A DNA stretch of 64,000 nucleotides from Enterobacteriaceae endosymbiont of Donacia clavipes (GTDB taxonomy: Bacteria; Pseudomonadota; Gammaproteobacteria; Enterobacterales; Enterobacteriaceae): positions 5,472 through 69,471 of the forward strand of contig NZ_CP046208.1 of assembly GCF_012570365.1 (NCBI RefSeq), in the 5' to 3' direction. Both the position numbers and the translations under genes were made by a program. Shown in pieces: positions 36,962-46,242 of this stretch. The first letter of the stretch is position 1. Every line of letters starts with the position of its first letter. The notes beneath the pieces were generated by a model. The model made no database searches, had not been told where the DNA came from, and was given only the letters and a program-made list of their open reading frames with translations.

Positions 36962-37522
36962 ATGGTAGAATGTTATTCTGTTTTACTTTGTGTTACAGAT
37001 GGTGTAGAAGATATAGAAACTGTTTCTTCTATAGATATCTTAACTAGAAGTAATATTAATGTTATAATAGTAAGTATAAATAATAAACGTGAAATAATAT
37101 GTGCACATGGTACTAAAATCATAAGTGATATTTTTTTAAAAAAATTAAAAGATAATGTAAATATAAAAGCAATTTTACTTCCTGGTGGTTTAAAAGCATC
37201 AAAGGATTTTAGTAAAAATTTTCTTTTATTAAAATATTTAAAAAAATTTAAAAATACTAAAAGAATAATAGGTGCGATATGTGCATCTCCTGCAATGGTT
37301 ATTTCTTCTAATAATATTTTTCCTACAGCAAAAATGACAGGATATTTAGATTTTAAATTTTTAATACCATATCATCAATGGTCAAAATATCCAGTTTTTT
37401 GGGATGATAGACATAAATTATTAACAGCACAAAGTGTTAAGTATGCTATTGAATTTAATTTAAAATTGGTAAAAATTATTTTAGGAGAAAAAATTTCTTC
37501 AAAAATTGAAAAAGAATTATAA
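36962..37522 (+). CDS. yajL: YajL, DJ-1/PfpI family protein deglycase/chaperone
   Basis: YajL is a DJ-1 homologue reported to protect thiol proteins against oxidative and aldehyde damage; the deglycase activity is debated. The 186 residues (E. coli 196) show the N-terminal LCVTDGVEDIETVSSIDIL with the conserved Glu, ILLPGGLKASKDF near 76-88, the nucleophile-elbow Cys in AICASPAMV near 110, and FWDDRHKLLTAQSVKYAIEF. It stands convergent to nusB-ribH-ribD; in E. coli yajL is also near that cluster, with thiI, xseB, ispA, dxs, pgpA and thiL between, all gone here. Confidence 0.92.
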   Translation: MVECYSVLLCVTDGVEDIETVSSIDILTRSNINVIIVSINNKREIICAHGTKIISDIFLKKLKDNVNIKAILLPGGLKASKDFSKNFLLLKYLKKFKNTKRIIGAICASPAMVISSNNIFPTAKMTGYLDFKFLIPYHQWSKYPVFWDDRHKLLTAQSVKYAIEFNLKLVKIILGEKISSKIEKEL

Positions 37523-37533
37523 CCTTTATAATA

Positions 37534-37557
37534 AAATAAAATTTAAAAATTTTATTT
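37534..37557. terminator. Putative hairpin between yajL and nusB
   Basis: An 11-bp perfect inverted repeat (37534-37544 with 37547-37557) with a 2-base centre lies between the convergent yajL and nusB genes, with T-rich sequence after it. It contains no G or C, so it may be too weak to stop polymerase. Confidence 0.3.
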
Positions 37558-37593
37558 ATTCATTAATAAATAAATTCTAATACAGAAAATATT

Positions 37594-38013
37594 TTAAATT
37601 CTTAATTTATTTGCTATTTTATCTAATACACCGTTAATAAATTTATAGCTATTATCAACTCCACCAAAGCTTTTTGCTAAATAAATACTTTCATTTATAA
37701 CAACTTTATATGGAACATCCAAACGATTTATTAATTCATATGATGAAATACGTAAAATTGCTTTTTCAATTTGTCCTAATTCAAATAATTTACGAGATAA
37801 AAATGGTTTTATTACATTATCTAAATAAATACTGTTAATTATTACACCATTTATTAAGTCATTAAAATAATCAACATCAATACTTTTAATATCTTCTATA
37901 GATTCATTTAAAAAATAATATTGTATGTCACTAAAATTATTTTTGGATAATTGCCAAGAATATATTGCTTGTAAAGCATATTTTCGTGCTCGATATCTAT
38001 CTGTAAATTTCAC
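37594..38013 (-). CDS. nusB: Transcription antitermination factor NusB
   Basis: NusB, with S10/NusE, binds boxA in rRNA leaders and prevents premature termination. The 139 residues equal the E. coli length. The all-helical protein begins with [20 protein letters not shown] and keeps [37 protein letters not shown] and the terminal [16 protein letters not shown]. Its ATG directly follows the ribH stop, implying translational coupling. In E. coli thiL would come next in the operon; here the operon ends with nusB. Confidence 0.97.
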   Translation of the reverse strand: MKFTDRYRARKYALQAIYSWQLSKNNFSDIQYYFLNESIEDIKSIDVDYFNDLINGVIINSIYLDNVIKPFLSRKLFELGQIEKAILRISSYELINRLDVPYKVVINESIYLAKSFGGVDNSYKFINGVLDKIANKLRI

Positions 38014-38508
38014 TTAGTTTTCCTTTGTATTTTTTTTAATTAATTTTATTGATTTAAATATATTAATCATTTCTAATAAAGTTAAAGCGGCTTCAGTACC
38101 TCTATTACCTATTTTTATACCAGATCTTTCTATTGCTTGTTCAATATTATTTGTTGTTAAAATACCAAAAGAAACTGGAATATTATTTTTAACCGATAGA
38201 TTCGATATTTGAGAACAAACTTCTTGTGATAAATATTTAAAATGAGATGTTTTTCCTTTAATAATAGTTCCAATAGCTATTATACCATCATAAAAATTTT
38301 TTTGTATTAATAATTGAATTACTGATGCTATTTCATAACTTCCTGGAACCCAACATATTGTTATATTTCTTTTTTGTACCATTCCTATTCTTTGTAAAGT
38401 ATCTATAGTAGCATATAATAAATTTTTATTTATGAATGTGTTAAATCTTGATATAACAATTGCTATAATTGCATTAGGAGCTATAATATTTTCATCTATT
38501 ATTTTCAT
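38014..38508 (-). CDS. ribH: 6,7-dimethyl-8-ribityllumazine synthase
   Basis: Lumazine synthase condenses the RibD product (after dephosphorylation) with dihydroxybutanone phosphate, the penultimate step of riboflavin synthesis. The 164 residues (E. coli RibE 156) show IVISRFNTFINKNLL, CWVPGSYEIASVIQ near 52-65 and IAIGTIIKGKTSHFKYLSQEV near 75-95 with the catalytic His, then PVSFGILTTNN and GNRGTEAALTLLEM. It lies between ribD (32 bases upstream) and nusB (directly downstream), the E. coli order. ribC/ribE synthase, ribA and ribB are not in the window. Confidence 0.97.
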   Translation of the reverse strand: MKIIDENIIAPNAIIAIVISRFNTFINKNLLYATIDTLQRIGMVQKRNITICWVPGSYEIASVIQLLIQKNFYDGIIAIGTIIKGKTSHFKYLSQEVCSQISNLSVKNNIPVSFGILTTNNIEQAIERSGIKIGNRGTEAALTLLEMINIFKSIKLIKKNTKEN

Positions 38509-38540
38509 AAAAATCCTTTATATTTTTTATATTTAAAAAA

Positions 38541-39653
38541 TTATTTAACAGGTTTTAATATTAATTTTAAATCAGGTCCTATTTTTTTGATTTTTGTAAA
38601 ATAAAAATTTGGTACATCAATAATATTTACAAATTTTTTTATATTACATAAGTTTAATGCAATATTTCCAAATAATTTAGGAGTTAAATATATAATTAAT
38701 TCATCTATTAAATTATAAGTAATTAAAAATCCTGATAATATACTACCAGCTTCTATAAGAAGATTATTAATACCTTTTTTACCTAATGTTTTAAATAAAT
38801 ATTTTAAATCAAAATAACCATTAATTTCGGGAATAATAATTTGTTCTACATAATTAGGCCAATTTTCTAAAGTATATTTAGATTTTATTAAAAATATTTT
38901 TCCTGAATTAATTATAATATTATCACTAGGTTTTATTTTATTTAATCTATCTAAAATAATTCTAATTGGTTGTCTTAAAAATTTTTTAGGATATATTTTT
39001 TTAATATGATAATTTAATTTATTCCAATTAACTAATAAGGTAGCATTATCTTGTAATACAGTTTTACTAGTACTTAAAATAGCTGAATTTTGTGCTCTTA
39101 ATTTTTGTACATCTTGTCTAGCAATTTTTGATGATATCCATTTACTATTTCCATTTAATAATGCAATTTTACCATCTAAAGAAGATGCTAATTTTAATTG
39201 TATCCAAGGAATACCTGTATTAATTCTTTTAAAAAAACCTTTATTTATAGATTCTGCTTCTTTAAATAAAATATTATTTGTAATTTTAATTCCCTTAAGT
39301 TTTAATAATTTTAAACTTTTACCATTAATTTTTGGATTAGGATCTTTTGTTGCTACTACTATACGTTTTATTTTAGCGTTAATTAATGCATTACAACAAG
39401 AAGGTGTTAAATTTGAATAATTACAAGGTTCTAATGTTAAATAAACTGTTGAATCTTTAGCATTTTCTCCAGCAATTTTTAATGCGTTAATTTCTGCATG
39501 TGATTCTCCTGTTTTAAAATGATATCCTTGACCTATAATTTTTTTATTTTTAACAATAACACAACCTACATTAGGATTAGGAGTAGTAGTAAAAATACCT
39601 AATTTTGCTAATTTAATAGCATGTAGCATATAAAATTTATCTATTAAATACAT
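38541..39653 (-). CDS. ribD: Riboflavin biosynthesis deaminase/reductase RibD
   Basis: A bifunctional enzyme that deaminates diaminohydroxyphosphoribosylaminopyrimidine and then reduces the ribosyl side chain. The N-terminal zinc deaminase domain has HAEINALKIAG (about 48-58), EPCNYSNLTPSCCNAL near 74-89 with both zinc Cys, and DPNPKINGKS. The C-terminal reductase begins at IQLKLASSLDGKIA near 150, with SKWISSKIARQDVQ, LRQPIRIILD and the GSILSG stretch. The 370 residues match E. coli (367). It heads the ribD-ribH-nusB operon and is divergent from leuA across 233 bp. Confidence 0.97.
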   Translation of the reverse strand: MYLIDKFYMLHAIKLAKLGIFTTTPNPNVGCVIVKNKKIIGQGYHFKTGESHAEINALKIAGENAKDSTVYLTLEPCNYSNLTPSCCNALINAKIKRIVVATKDPNPKINGKSLKLLKLKGIKITNNILFKEAESINKGFFKRINTGIPWIQLKLASSLDGKIALLNGNSKWISSKIARQDVQKLRAQNSAILSTSKTVLQDNATLLVNWNKLNYHIKKIYPKKFLRQPIRIILDRLNKIKPSDNIIINSGKIFLIKSKYTLENWPNYVEQIIIPEINGYFDLKYLFKTLGKKGINNLLIEAGSILSGFLITYNLIDELIIYLTPKLFGNIALNLCNIKKFVNIIDVPNFYFTKIKKIGPDLKLILKPVK

Positions 39654-39713
39654 ATTTACCTTATAATTTAAATTAAAATAATAATTTTAGTAAAAAATAT
39701 TTTAATAATTATA

Positions 39714-39735
39714 AATTTTAATTTTAATTTTAATT
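39714..39735. repeat. Short AATTTT tandem repeat between ribD and leuA
   Basis: Three and two-thirds copies of AATTTT in the 233-bp divergent spacer. No leader peptide with Leu codons and no GC-rich attenuator is visible in this spacer, so control of leuABCD by classical attenuation is not supported. Confidence 0.5.
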
Positions 39736-39886
39736 ATTTCATATTATAAATATTATTAATATAAAATTAAATAAAAATTTACAAAAATTAATTAATTATT
39801 AATATTGTTATTATAAAAATAATTTTTTAAATTATAAAAAATTAAAACAAACATATTTTATAAAATTTTTAAGAGATGATATTTAT

Positions 39887-41425
39887 ATGAAAAAAAAAAT
39901 AATTCTTTTTGATACTACATTACGTGATGGAGAGCAATCATTAAAATTTAATTTAAATACCACAGAAAAAATAAAAATAGCATTAGCATTAGAAAATATG
40001 GGTATTGATATTATTGAAGTAGGATTTCCTATTTCTTCTCCAAAAGATTATAAAACATCTAAAAAAATATCACAAATTATAAAAAATAGTAAATTATGTG
40101 GTTTAGCTAGATGTAAAGAAAAAGATATAGATATGGTATATAAATCTTTAAAAAAAGCTAAAAATTTTAGAATTCATATTTTTTTAGCAACTTCTCCCAT
40201 ACATATTATTTCTAAATTAAAAACAAATTTAAATGAAATTATAGAAAAAATAATATTTATGATAAAATATGCTCGTAAATATACTGATGATGTTGAATTT
40301 TCTTGCGAAGATGCTAGTAGAACTCCTATTGATAATTTATGTATAATTGTAAAAAAAGCAATTATAGCAGGAGCTACAACTATTAATATTCCAGATACAG
40401 TAGGTTATACCTTTCCTCAAGAATATTATAATATTCTTTCTACATTAAAAAATAAAGTAGATAATATTGATAAATGTATTCTTTCAGTACATACGCATAA
40501 TGATTTAGGAATGGCAGTAGGAAATGCAATTACTGCTATAAATGCAGGTGCTCAACAAATAGAAGGAACAATTAATGGTATAGGAGAAAGAGCAGGAAAT
40601 TGTGCTTTAGAAGAAGTTATTATGGCATTATATACAAGAAAAAAAAATATAAAATATTATAATAATATTAATTATAATAAAATATATATCACAAGTAAAA
40701 TAGTTAGTAAAATTTGTGATATCCCTTTATCTATAAATAAGGCTATTGTGGGAAAAAATGCTTTTTCTCATTCTTCAGGAATTCATCAAGATGGTATGAT
40801 AAAAAATAAAAAAACTTATGAAATTTTAGATCCTCAAATAATTGGTTTAAATAAAACAGAATTTAATCTTACATCTAAATCTGGTAGAGCAGCTGTAAAA
40901 TATCATATGAAATTAATGGGATATAAAAAATATGAATACGATATTAATAAATTATATAATAATTTTATTAAATTAGCAGATAAAAAAGGACAAATATTTA
41001 ATTATGATTTAGAATCATTAGCTTTTAATACTAAAGTAGATAATTATATTGAATTTTATTCATTAAAATATTTTAATATACAATCAAGCTCTGATATATC
41101 TATTGCAACTATAAAATTAAAATGTGGTAAATTAATTAAATTAGAAGCAGCAACTGGATTAGGACCTATTGATGCAATATATAAAGTCATAATAAGAATT
41201 ATTAATTATAATATAAAATTAATTAAGTATAAATTAACAACTAAAAATAATACTGAAAAATCGACAGGACAAGTAGATATTAAATTAAAATATAAAGAAA
41301 GAATTTTTAATGGGATTGGTTTATCGAAAAATATAATGAAAGCTTCTATTATTGCAATAATTAATTGTATTAATAATATTTGGAGATTTAAACAAATAAA
41401 AAAAAATATATTAAAAAATAAATAA
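39887..41425 (+). CDS. leuA: 2-isopropylmalate synthase
   Basis: LeuA condenses 2-oxoisovalerate with acetyl-CoA, the committed step of leucine synthesis. The 512 residues (E. coli 523) show LFDTTLRDGEQSLKFNLN at the N-terminus, GFPISSP, SCEDASRTP near 142, SVHTHNDLGMAVGNAITAINAG near 202-223 with the metal-binding HTH, and GTINGIGERAGNCALEEV. GKNAFSHSSGIHQDGM follows near 293. The C-terminal regulatory domain is present (LEAATGLGPIDA near 425), so leucine feedback may remain. An AAGAGATGAT sequence precedes the ATG. First gene of leuABCD, 25 bases before leuB. Confidence 0.98.
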   Translation: MKKKIILFDTTLRDGEQSLKFNLNTTEKIKIALALENMGIDIIEVGFPISSPKDYKTSKKISQIIKNSKLCGLARCKEKDIDMVYKSLKKAKNFRIHIFLATSPIHIISKLKTNLNEIIEKIIFMIKYARKYTDDVEFSCEDASRTPIDNLCIIVKKAIIAGATTINIPDTVGYTFPQEYYNILSTLKNKVDNIDKCILSVHTHNDLGMAVGNAITAINAGAQQIEGTINGIGERAGNCALEEVIMALYTRKKNIKYYNNINYNKIYITSKIVSKICDIPLSINKAIVGKNAFSHSSGIHQDGMIKNKKTYEILDPQIIGLNKTEFNLTSKSGRAAVKYHMKLMGYKKYEYDINKLYNNFIKLADKKGQIFNYDLESLAFNTKVDNYIEFYSLKYFNIQSSSDISIATIKLKCGKLIKLEAATGLGPIDAIYKVIIRIINYNIKLIKYKLTTKNNTEKSTGQVDIKLKYKERIFNGIGLSKNIMKASIIAIINCINNIWRFKQIKKNILKNK

Positions 41426-41450
41426 ATTTTAAAATTATTAAGGAATTAAT

Positions 41451-42542
41451 ATGTCAAATGTATTTACAATAGCTGTTCTACCAGGAGATGGTATTGGACC
41501 AGAAGTAATGAAACAAGCAATTAAAATATTAGAAAAAATTGAAAAATATTTAAATAAAAAAATTATAATTAATGAATATGTAGTAGGTGGAAAAGCAATT
41601 AATATGTATGGAAATCCTTTACCTAAAACAACATTATATGGTTGTGAAAAATCTAATGCTATATTATTTGGATCTGTTGGAGGTCCAGAATGGGATCATT
41701 TACCTTTGAATAAAAGACCAGAAAAAGGTGCATTATTAAAATTAAGAAAACATTTTAATTTATTTGCTAATTTACGTCCTGCATTTTTTTATAAAAATTT
41801 AAATACTTTAAGTCCTATAAAACAAGAAATTTTAAATAAAGGATTTGATATTATTTGTATTAGGGAATTAACTGGTGGTATATATTTTGGTTTACCTAAT
41901 GGACGGAAAGGAAAAGGAATAGATGAATATGCATTTGATACAGAAATCTATTCTAGATTTGAAATAGAAAGAATTGCAAACATTGCTTTTAATATAGCTT
42001 TAAGAAGAAAAAAAAAAATTTGTTCTGTTGACAAAGCAAATGTTTTAAACACTTCCATATTATGGAGAGAAGTCCTAATAAATATATCTAAACAATATTC
42101 ATCTGTAAAATTAAAACATATGTATATTGATAATATAGTTATGCAATTAATGAAAAAACCATCCCAATTTGATGTAATATTATGTCCAAACTTATTCGGT
42201 GATATAATATCTGATCAGTGTGCTATGATTACAGGTTCAATAGGTAATTTACCTTCAGCAAGTTTTAATCAAAATTTTTTTGGATTATATGAACCTGCAG
42301 GTGGTTCTGCGCCTGATATCGCAGGAAAAAATATAGCTAATCCTATTGCTCAAATTTTATCATTAGCAATGTTACTTGAATACTCTTTAAAAAATAAAAA
42401 TTTATCTAAAAAAATTAAAAATGCTATTAAAAAAATATTAGATTTAGGTTATCGAACAAAAGATTTATCTACTAATAATATTAATGAAAAAATTGTTACC
42501 ACAGATGATATGGGAACATTAATTATGGAATCTATTATATAG
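41451..42542 (+). CDS. leuB: 3-isopropylmalate dehydrogenase
   Basis: LeuB oxidatively decarboxylates 3-isopropylmalate using NAD. The 363 residues equal the E. coli length. Seen are [29 protein letters not shown] near 76-88, [14 protein letters not shown] with substrate-binding Arg, [12 protein letters not shown] near 136, the [11 protein letters not shown] block near 197 with the catalytic Lys, [15 protein letters not shown] near 240, [10 protein letters not shown] and [19 protein letters not shown] near 284-302 for NAD binding. An AAGGA ribosome site stands 9 bases upstream. Eight bases separate its stop from leuC. Confidence 0.98.
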   Translation: MSNVFTIAVLPGDGIGPEVMKQAIKILEKIEKYLNKKIIINEYVVGGKAINMYGNPLPKTTLYGCEKSNAILFGSVGGPEWDHLPLNKRPEKGALLKLRKHFNLFANLRPAFFYKNLNTLSPIKQEILNKGFDIICIRELTGGIYFGLPNGRKGKGIDEYAFDTEIYSRFEIERIANIAFNIALRRKKKICSVDKANVLNTSILWREVLINISKQYSSVKLKHMYIDNIVMQLMKKPSQFDVILCPNLFGDIISDQCAMITGSIGNLPSASFNQNFFGLYEPAGGSAPDIAGKNIANPIAQILSLAMLLEYSLKNKNLSKKIKNAIKKILDLGYRTKDLSTNNINEKIVTTDDMGTLIMESII

Positions 42543-42550
42543 GATAATAT

Positions 42551-43954
42551 ATGAGTCAAACATTATATGAAAAAATTTATAATAGACATATTATTTATAA
42601 TATAAAAAATAATATAAATTTATTATATATTGATAGACATTTTATTCATGAAGTTACTTCTCCACAGGCTTTTCAAAGTTTAAAAAATAAAAATAGAAAA
42701 GTTTATAAACCAAATAAAACATTTGCAACTATGGATCATAATGTATCAACTAAAGTTAAAGATATTAAAGCATCAGGATATATAGCACAAAAACAAATGG
42801 AAATACTTATTAAAAATTGTAATGATTTTAATATAAAATTATACGATATTTATCATCCTTTGCAAGGAATAGTACATGTTATAGGGCCAGAACAAGGAAT
42901 TACACTTCCTGGCATGGTTATTGTATGTGGTGATTCACATACTTCAACTCATGGAGCGTTTGGTTCATTAGCTTTTGGTATTGGCACTACAGAAGTAGAA
43001 CATGTTTTAGCAACTCAAACTTTAAAACAAAATATTGCTAAGAATATGTTAATAAATATTAATGGAGATATACCTAAAAATATTACTGCTAAAGATATAA
43101 TCTTATCAATAATTAAAAAAATAGGTATTAGTGGAGGCAATGGATATGTTATTGAATTTTCTGGAAATGTAATAAAAAAACTTAGTATGGAATCAAGAAT
43201 GACAATTTGTAATATGTCTATTGAAATGGGTGCAAAATCTGGATTAATTGCACCTGATAATGTTACTTTTAAATATTTAAAAAATAAAAAGTTTTCACCT
43301 AAAAATAATTTATGGACACAAGCAATGAAATATTGGAAAACTTTATATAGTGATTCAAATTCAAAATTTGATAAAATAGTAAATATTAATATTTCAAATT
43401 TATCTCCTCAAATTACTTGGGGTACCAATCCAGAACAATTAATTAGTATAAATGAATGTATACCTTTAATAAATTCTTATAAAGATAAAAATAAAAAAAA
43501 ATTAGCAATTAAGGCTTTAAATTATATGAATTTATATGAAGGTACAAAATTAATTAATTTAAAAATTAATAAAGTTTTTATTGGTTCTTGTACAAATTCT
43601 AGAATTGAAGATTTAAGATTAGCTGCTAAAATAATTTTTGGTAAAAAAGTTTCTTCTAATGTGACAGCTATAGTAGTTCCTGGTTCTAATGCAGTAAAAA
43701 AACAAGCTGAAAAAGAAGGATTAGACAAAATTTTTCAAAATTCTGGTTTTGAATGGAGATATTCTGGATGTTCAATGTGTTTAGCAATGAATAATGATAG
43801 GTTAAAATCTGGTGAAAGATGTGCTTCTACTAGTAATCGAAATTTTGAAGGACGTCAAGGAAAAAATAGTAGAACACATTTAGTAAGTCCTATTATGGCA
43901 GCAATATCAGCTATATATGGTTGTTTTATCGATATAAATAAAATTATAAAATAA
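42551..43954 (+). CDS. leuC: 3-isopropylmalate dehydratase large subunit
   Basis: LeuC and LeuD form the iron-sulfur isomerase that converts 2- to 3-isopropylmalate. The 467 residues (E. coli 466) carry the [12 protein letters not shown] region, MDHNVST near 65, [27 protein letters not shown] near 116-142, the cluster-binding [14 protein letters not shown] near 343-356 with the first Cys, and [15 protein letters not shown] near 404 with the other two. The terminal [20 protein letters not shown] is typical. Nine bases precede leuD. All cluster ligands are intact; ErpA (gene at 56266) could help deliver the cluster. Confidence 0.98.
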   Translation: MSQTLYEKIYNRHIIYNIKNNINLLYIDRHFIHEVTSPQAFQSLKNKNRKVYKPNKTFATMDHNVSTKVKDIKASGYIAQKQMEILIKNCNDFNIKLYDIYHPLQGIVHVIGPEQGITLPGMVIVCGDSHTSTHGAFGSLAFGIGTTEVEHVLATQTLKQNIAKNMLININGDIPKNITAKDIILSIIKKIGISGGNGYVIEFSGNVIKKLSMESRMTICNMSIEMGAKSGLIAPDNVTFKYLKNKKFSPKNNLWTQAMKYWKTLYSDSNSKFDKIVNINISNLSPQITWGTNPEQLISINECIPLINSYKDKNKKKLAIKALNYMNLYEGTKLINLKINKVFIGSCTNSRIEDLRLAAKIIFGKKVSSNVTAIVVPGSNAVKKQAEKEGLDKIFQNSGFEWRYSGCSMCLAMNNDRLKSGERCASTSNRNFEGRQGKNSRTHLVSPIMAAISAIYGCFIDINKIIK

Positions 43955-43962
43955 CAAAAATT

Positions 43963-44562
43963 ATGAAAAAAAAATTAGAATATAATGGTATTATAGCTCC
44001 CTTAAATATTTCAAATATTGATACAGATGTTATTATACCTAAACAATTTTTACAAAAAAATGATAAAAAAGGATTTGGAATATATCTTTTTAATGATTGG
44101 AGATATTTAGATAATCATCATAAAATACCTAATCCTAATTTTATTTTAAATAAAAAAGAATTTAAAAATGCAAAAATTTTATTAACTAAAGAAAATTTTG
44201 GTTGTGGATCTTCAAGAGAACATGCTCCATGGGCTTTATTAGATTTTGGTTTTAATACTATTATAGCATCTAGTTATGCAGATATATTTTATAACAATGC
44301 AATTAATAATAAATTATTATTAATAACTTTAGAGAAAGTAATAATTAATAAATTATTTTCTATTGTAAAAAAATATCCTGGAATTATTTGTAATATTGAT
44401 TTAATTTCTAAAAAAATTATTATAAATAATAAATTTTTTAGTTTTAATCTTGATAAAGAAATAATCAATTTTATTACAAATAATTTGGATCAAATAGATT
44501 TAACGATGAAATATTCTAAAAAAATTCGTATGTTTGAAAAGACATATTTTCATTTTTTTTAA
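43963..44562 (+). CDS. leuD: 3-isopropylmalate dehydratase small subunit
   Basis: Swivel-domain partner of LeuC. The 199 residues (E. coli 201) show SNIDTDVIIPKQFLQ near 18-32, the FLFNDWRY-like YLFNDWRYLD, and the signature ENFGCGSSREHAPWALLDFGF near 77-97. The C-terminal half is less conserved. Last gene of the leuABCD operon; adk follows after 20 bases and may share the transcript, an arrangement not found in E. coli. Confidence 0.97.
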   Translation: MKKKLEYNGIIAPLNISNIDTDVIIPKQFLQKNDKKGFGIYLFNDWRYLDNHHKIPNPNFILNKKEFKNAKILLTKENFGCGSSREHAPWALLDFGFNTIIASSYADIFYNNAINNKLLLITLEKVIINKLFSIVKKYPGIICNIDLISKKIIINNKFFSFNLDKEIINFITNNLDQIDLTMKYSKKIRMFEKTYFHFF

Positions 44563-44582
44563 AAATATAAGAAATTTATAAA

Positions 44583-45251
44583 ATGCGCATAATTTTATTA
44601 GGTCCTCCTGGAGTAGGTAAAGGAACTTATGCAAGATTTATATCTGAAAAATATAATTTACCTAATATTTCTATAGGAAATATACTAAGAAATTTTATTT
44701 TAAATAATAAAAGTTCTTTTTTAACCCATAGAATAAAAAAATATATTAATCAAGGAATAATGGTTACTGATTCAATTATAATTAAAATAATTAAAAAAAG
44801 ATTAAATAATATAGATTGTAAACAAGGATTTTTATTAGATGGATTTCCTAGAAATATTTTACAAGCAAATATTTTAAAACAAGAAAATATAAAAATTAAT
44901 ATTGTTATTGAATTTTATATACCAAAAAATCAAATTATAAAAAGAATTATAGGTAGAAAAATACATGAATCTTCAGGAAGAACATATCATGAAATTTTAA
45001 ATCCTCCAAAAATAAAAAATAGAGATGATATAACAGGAGAAAAATTAATAACTAGAATAGATGATAATATTATTACAATTAATAATCGTTTAAAAGAATA
45101 TTTAATACAAACTGAACCATTAATTAATTATTATAAAAAAAAATTTCTAAAAAATAATTTTTTTTATAAAAAAATTAATAATATGTCATCTATTTTAAGT
45201 GTACAAAAAAAAATAAATAATTTTCTAAATTTAATTAAAAAAAATAAATAA
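44583..45251 (+). CDS. adk: Adenylate kinase
   Basis: Interconverts 2 ADP with ATP and AMP. The 222 residues (E. coli 214) start RIILLGPPGVGKGTYARFIS with the P-loop, then the NMP-binding region ISIGNILRNFI, FLLDGFPRNILQA near 80 and the LID region RKIHESSGRTYHEILNPPK near 124-142, ending with RLKEYLIQTEPLINYY. The usual DAGD of the P-loop region (DMLR in E. coli) has become NILR. The gene sits between leuD and dapA, a non-E. coli context, suggesting rearrangement at this point. Confidence 0.97.
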   Translation: MRIILLGPPGVGKGTYARFISEKYNLPNISIGNILRNFILNNKSSFLTHRIKKYINQGIMVTDSIIIKIIKKRLNNIDCKQGFLLDGFPRNILQANILKQENIKINIVIEFYIPKNQIIKRIIGRKIHESSGRTYHEILNPPKIKNRDDITGEKLITRIDDNIITINNRLKEYLIQTEPLINYYKKKFLKNNFFYKKINNMSSILSVQKKINNFLNLIKKNK

Positions 45252-45363
45252 AAAATTATATTTAAAAAATTTATAATTTTATAGTTATAAATATAATAAT
45301 TTGTTTATTTGTTTTAAATTTGTTATTATAAATAAATTAAAAATATTAAAGATGGATTATCTA

Positions 45364-46242
45364 ATGTTCACCGGAAGTATTGTAGCACTTATAACTCCAA
45401 TGGATATTAAAGGTAATATTTGTAAAATAAGTTTAAAAAAACTTATTAAGTATCATATTAATAGTGGTACGAAAGCAATTGTTGTTGTAGGAACGACAGG
45501 TGAATCAGCTACATTAACATATAATGAACGTATTAAAGTAATAATGTATGCATTAGATTATTCAGAAAATAAAATACCAATTATTGCTGGAACTGGATTT
45601 AATGCTACATCTAAAAGTATAGCAATGATATCTATTCTTGAAAATTCAGGCATAATAGGATGTTTAAATATTACACCATATTATAATCGTCCAACACAAG
45701 AAGGTTTATATCAGCATTTTAAAAAAATTGCAAATAATACTAAATTACCACAATTATTATATAATGTTCCTATAAGAACTGGATGTGATTTATTACCGGA
45801 AACAATTTGTAAATTATCAAAAATTAAAAATATAATAGGTATTAAAGAAGCTACTGGAGATTTGTCTAGAATAAATAAAATTAAAAATTTAATTAATAAA
45901 AAATTTTTTTTAATTAGTGGAGATGACAAAACTTCTTTTGAATTTATGCAATTAGGTGGAGATGGTGTTATATCAGTTACTGCTAATATTGCAGCAAAAA
46001 CAATGAAAAAGTTTTGTGATTATATAAAAGAAAAAAAATTTGATAAAGCAAAAAAAATTAATCAAAATTTAATTAAATTACATAACCAATTATTTATTGA
46101 ATCTAATCCTATACCCATAAAATGGGCTGCAAAAAAAATAGGATTAATAAATAGTGATAAAATAAGATTACCATTAACTCCACTTACAAAATTAAATAAA
46201 AAAATTATTAAAATTACATTAAAAGAGTTAAATTTAATATAA
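45364..46242 (+). CDS. dapA: 4-hydroxy-tetrahydrodipicolinate synthase
   Basis: DapA condenses pyruvate with aspartate semialdehyde, the first step of the lysine/DAP branch. The chosen ATG at 45364 ([14 protein letters not shown]) gives 292 residues, exactly the E. coli length; a TTG 63 bases upstream would add 21 unmatched residues. The core is intact: [15 protein letters not shown] with the substrate-binding TT pair, [16 protein letters not shown] with the catalytic Tyr, [10 protein letters not shown] and [12 protein letters not shown] with the Schiff-base Lys near 161. Its last 9 bases overlap the end of the convergent glyS. Confidence 0.98.
   Translation: MFTGSIVALITPMDIKGNICKISLKKLIKYHINSGTKAIVVVGTTGESATLTYNERIKVIMYALDYSENKIPIIAGTGFNATSKSIAMISILENSGIIGCLNITPYYNRPTQEGLYQHFKKIANNTKLPQLLYNVPIRTGCDLLPETICKLSKIKNIIGIKEATGDLSRINKIKNLINKKFFLISGDDKTSFEFMQLGGDGVISVTANIAAKTMKKFCDYIKEKKFDKAKKINQNLIKLHNQLFIESNPIPIKWAAKKIGLINSDKIRLPLTPLTKLNKKIIKITLKELNLI

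Noticed and set aside
39654-39886. A leu operon attenuator or leader peptide upstream of leuA
   Set aside because: No short frame with consecutive Leu codons and no GC-containing terminator/antiterminator pair could be found.
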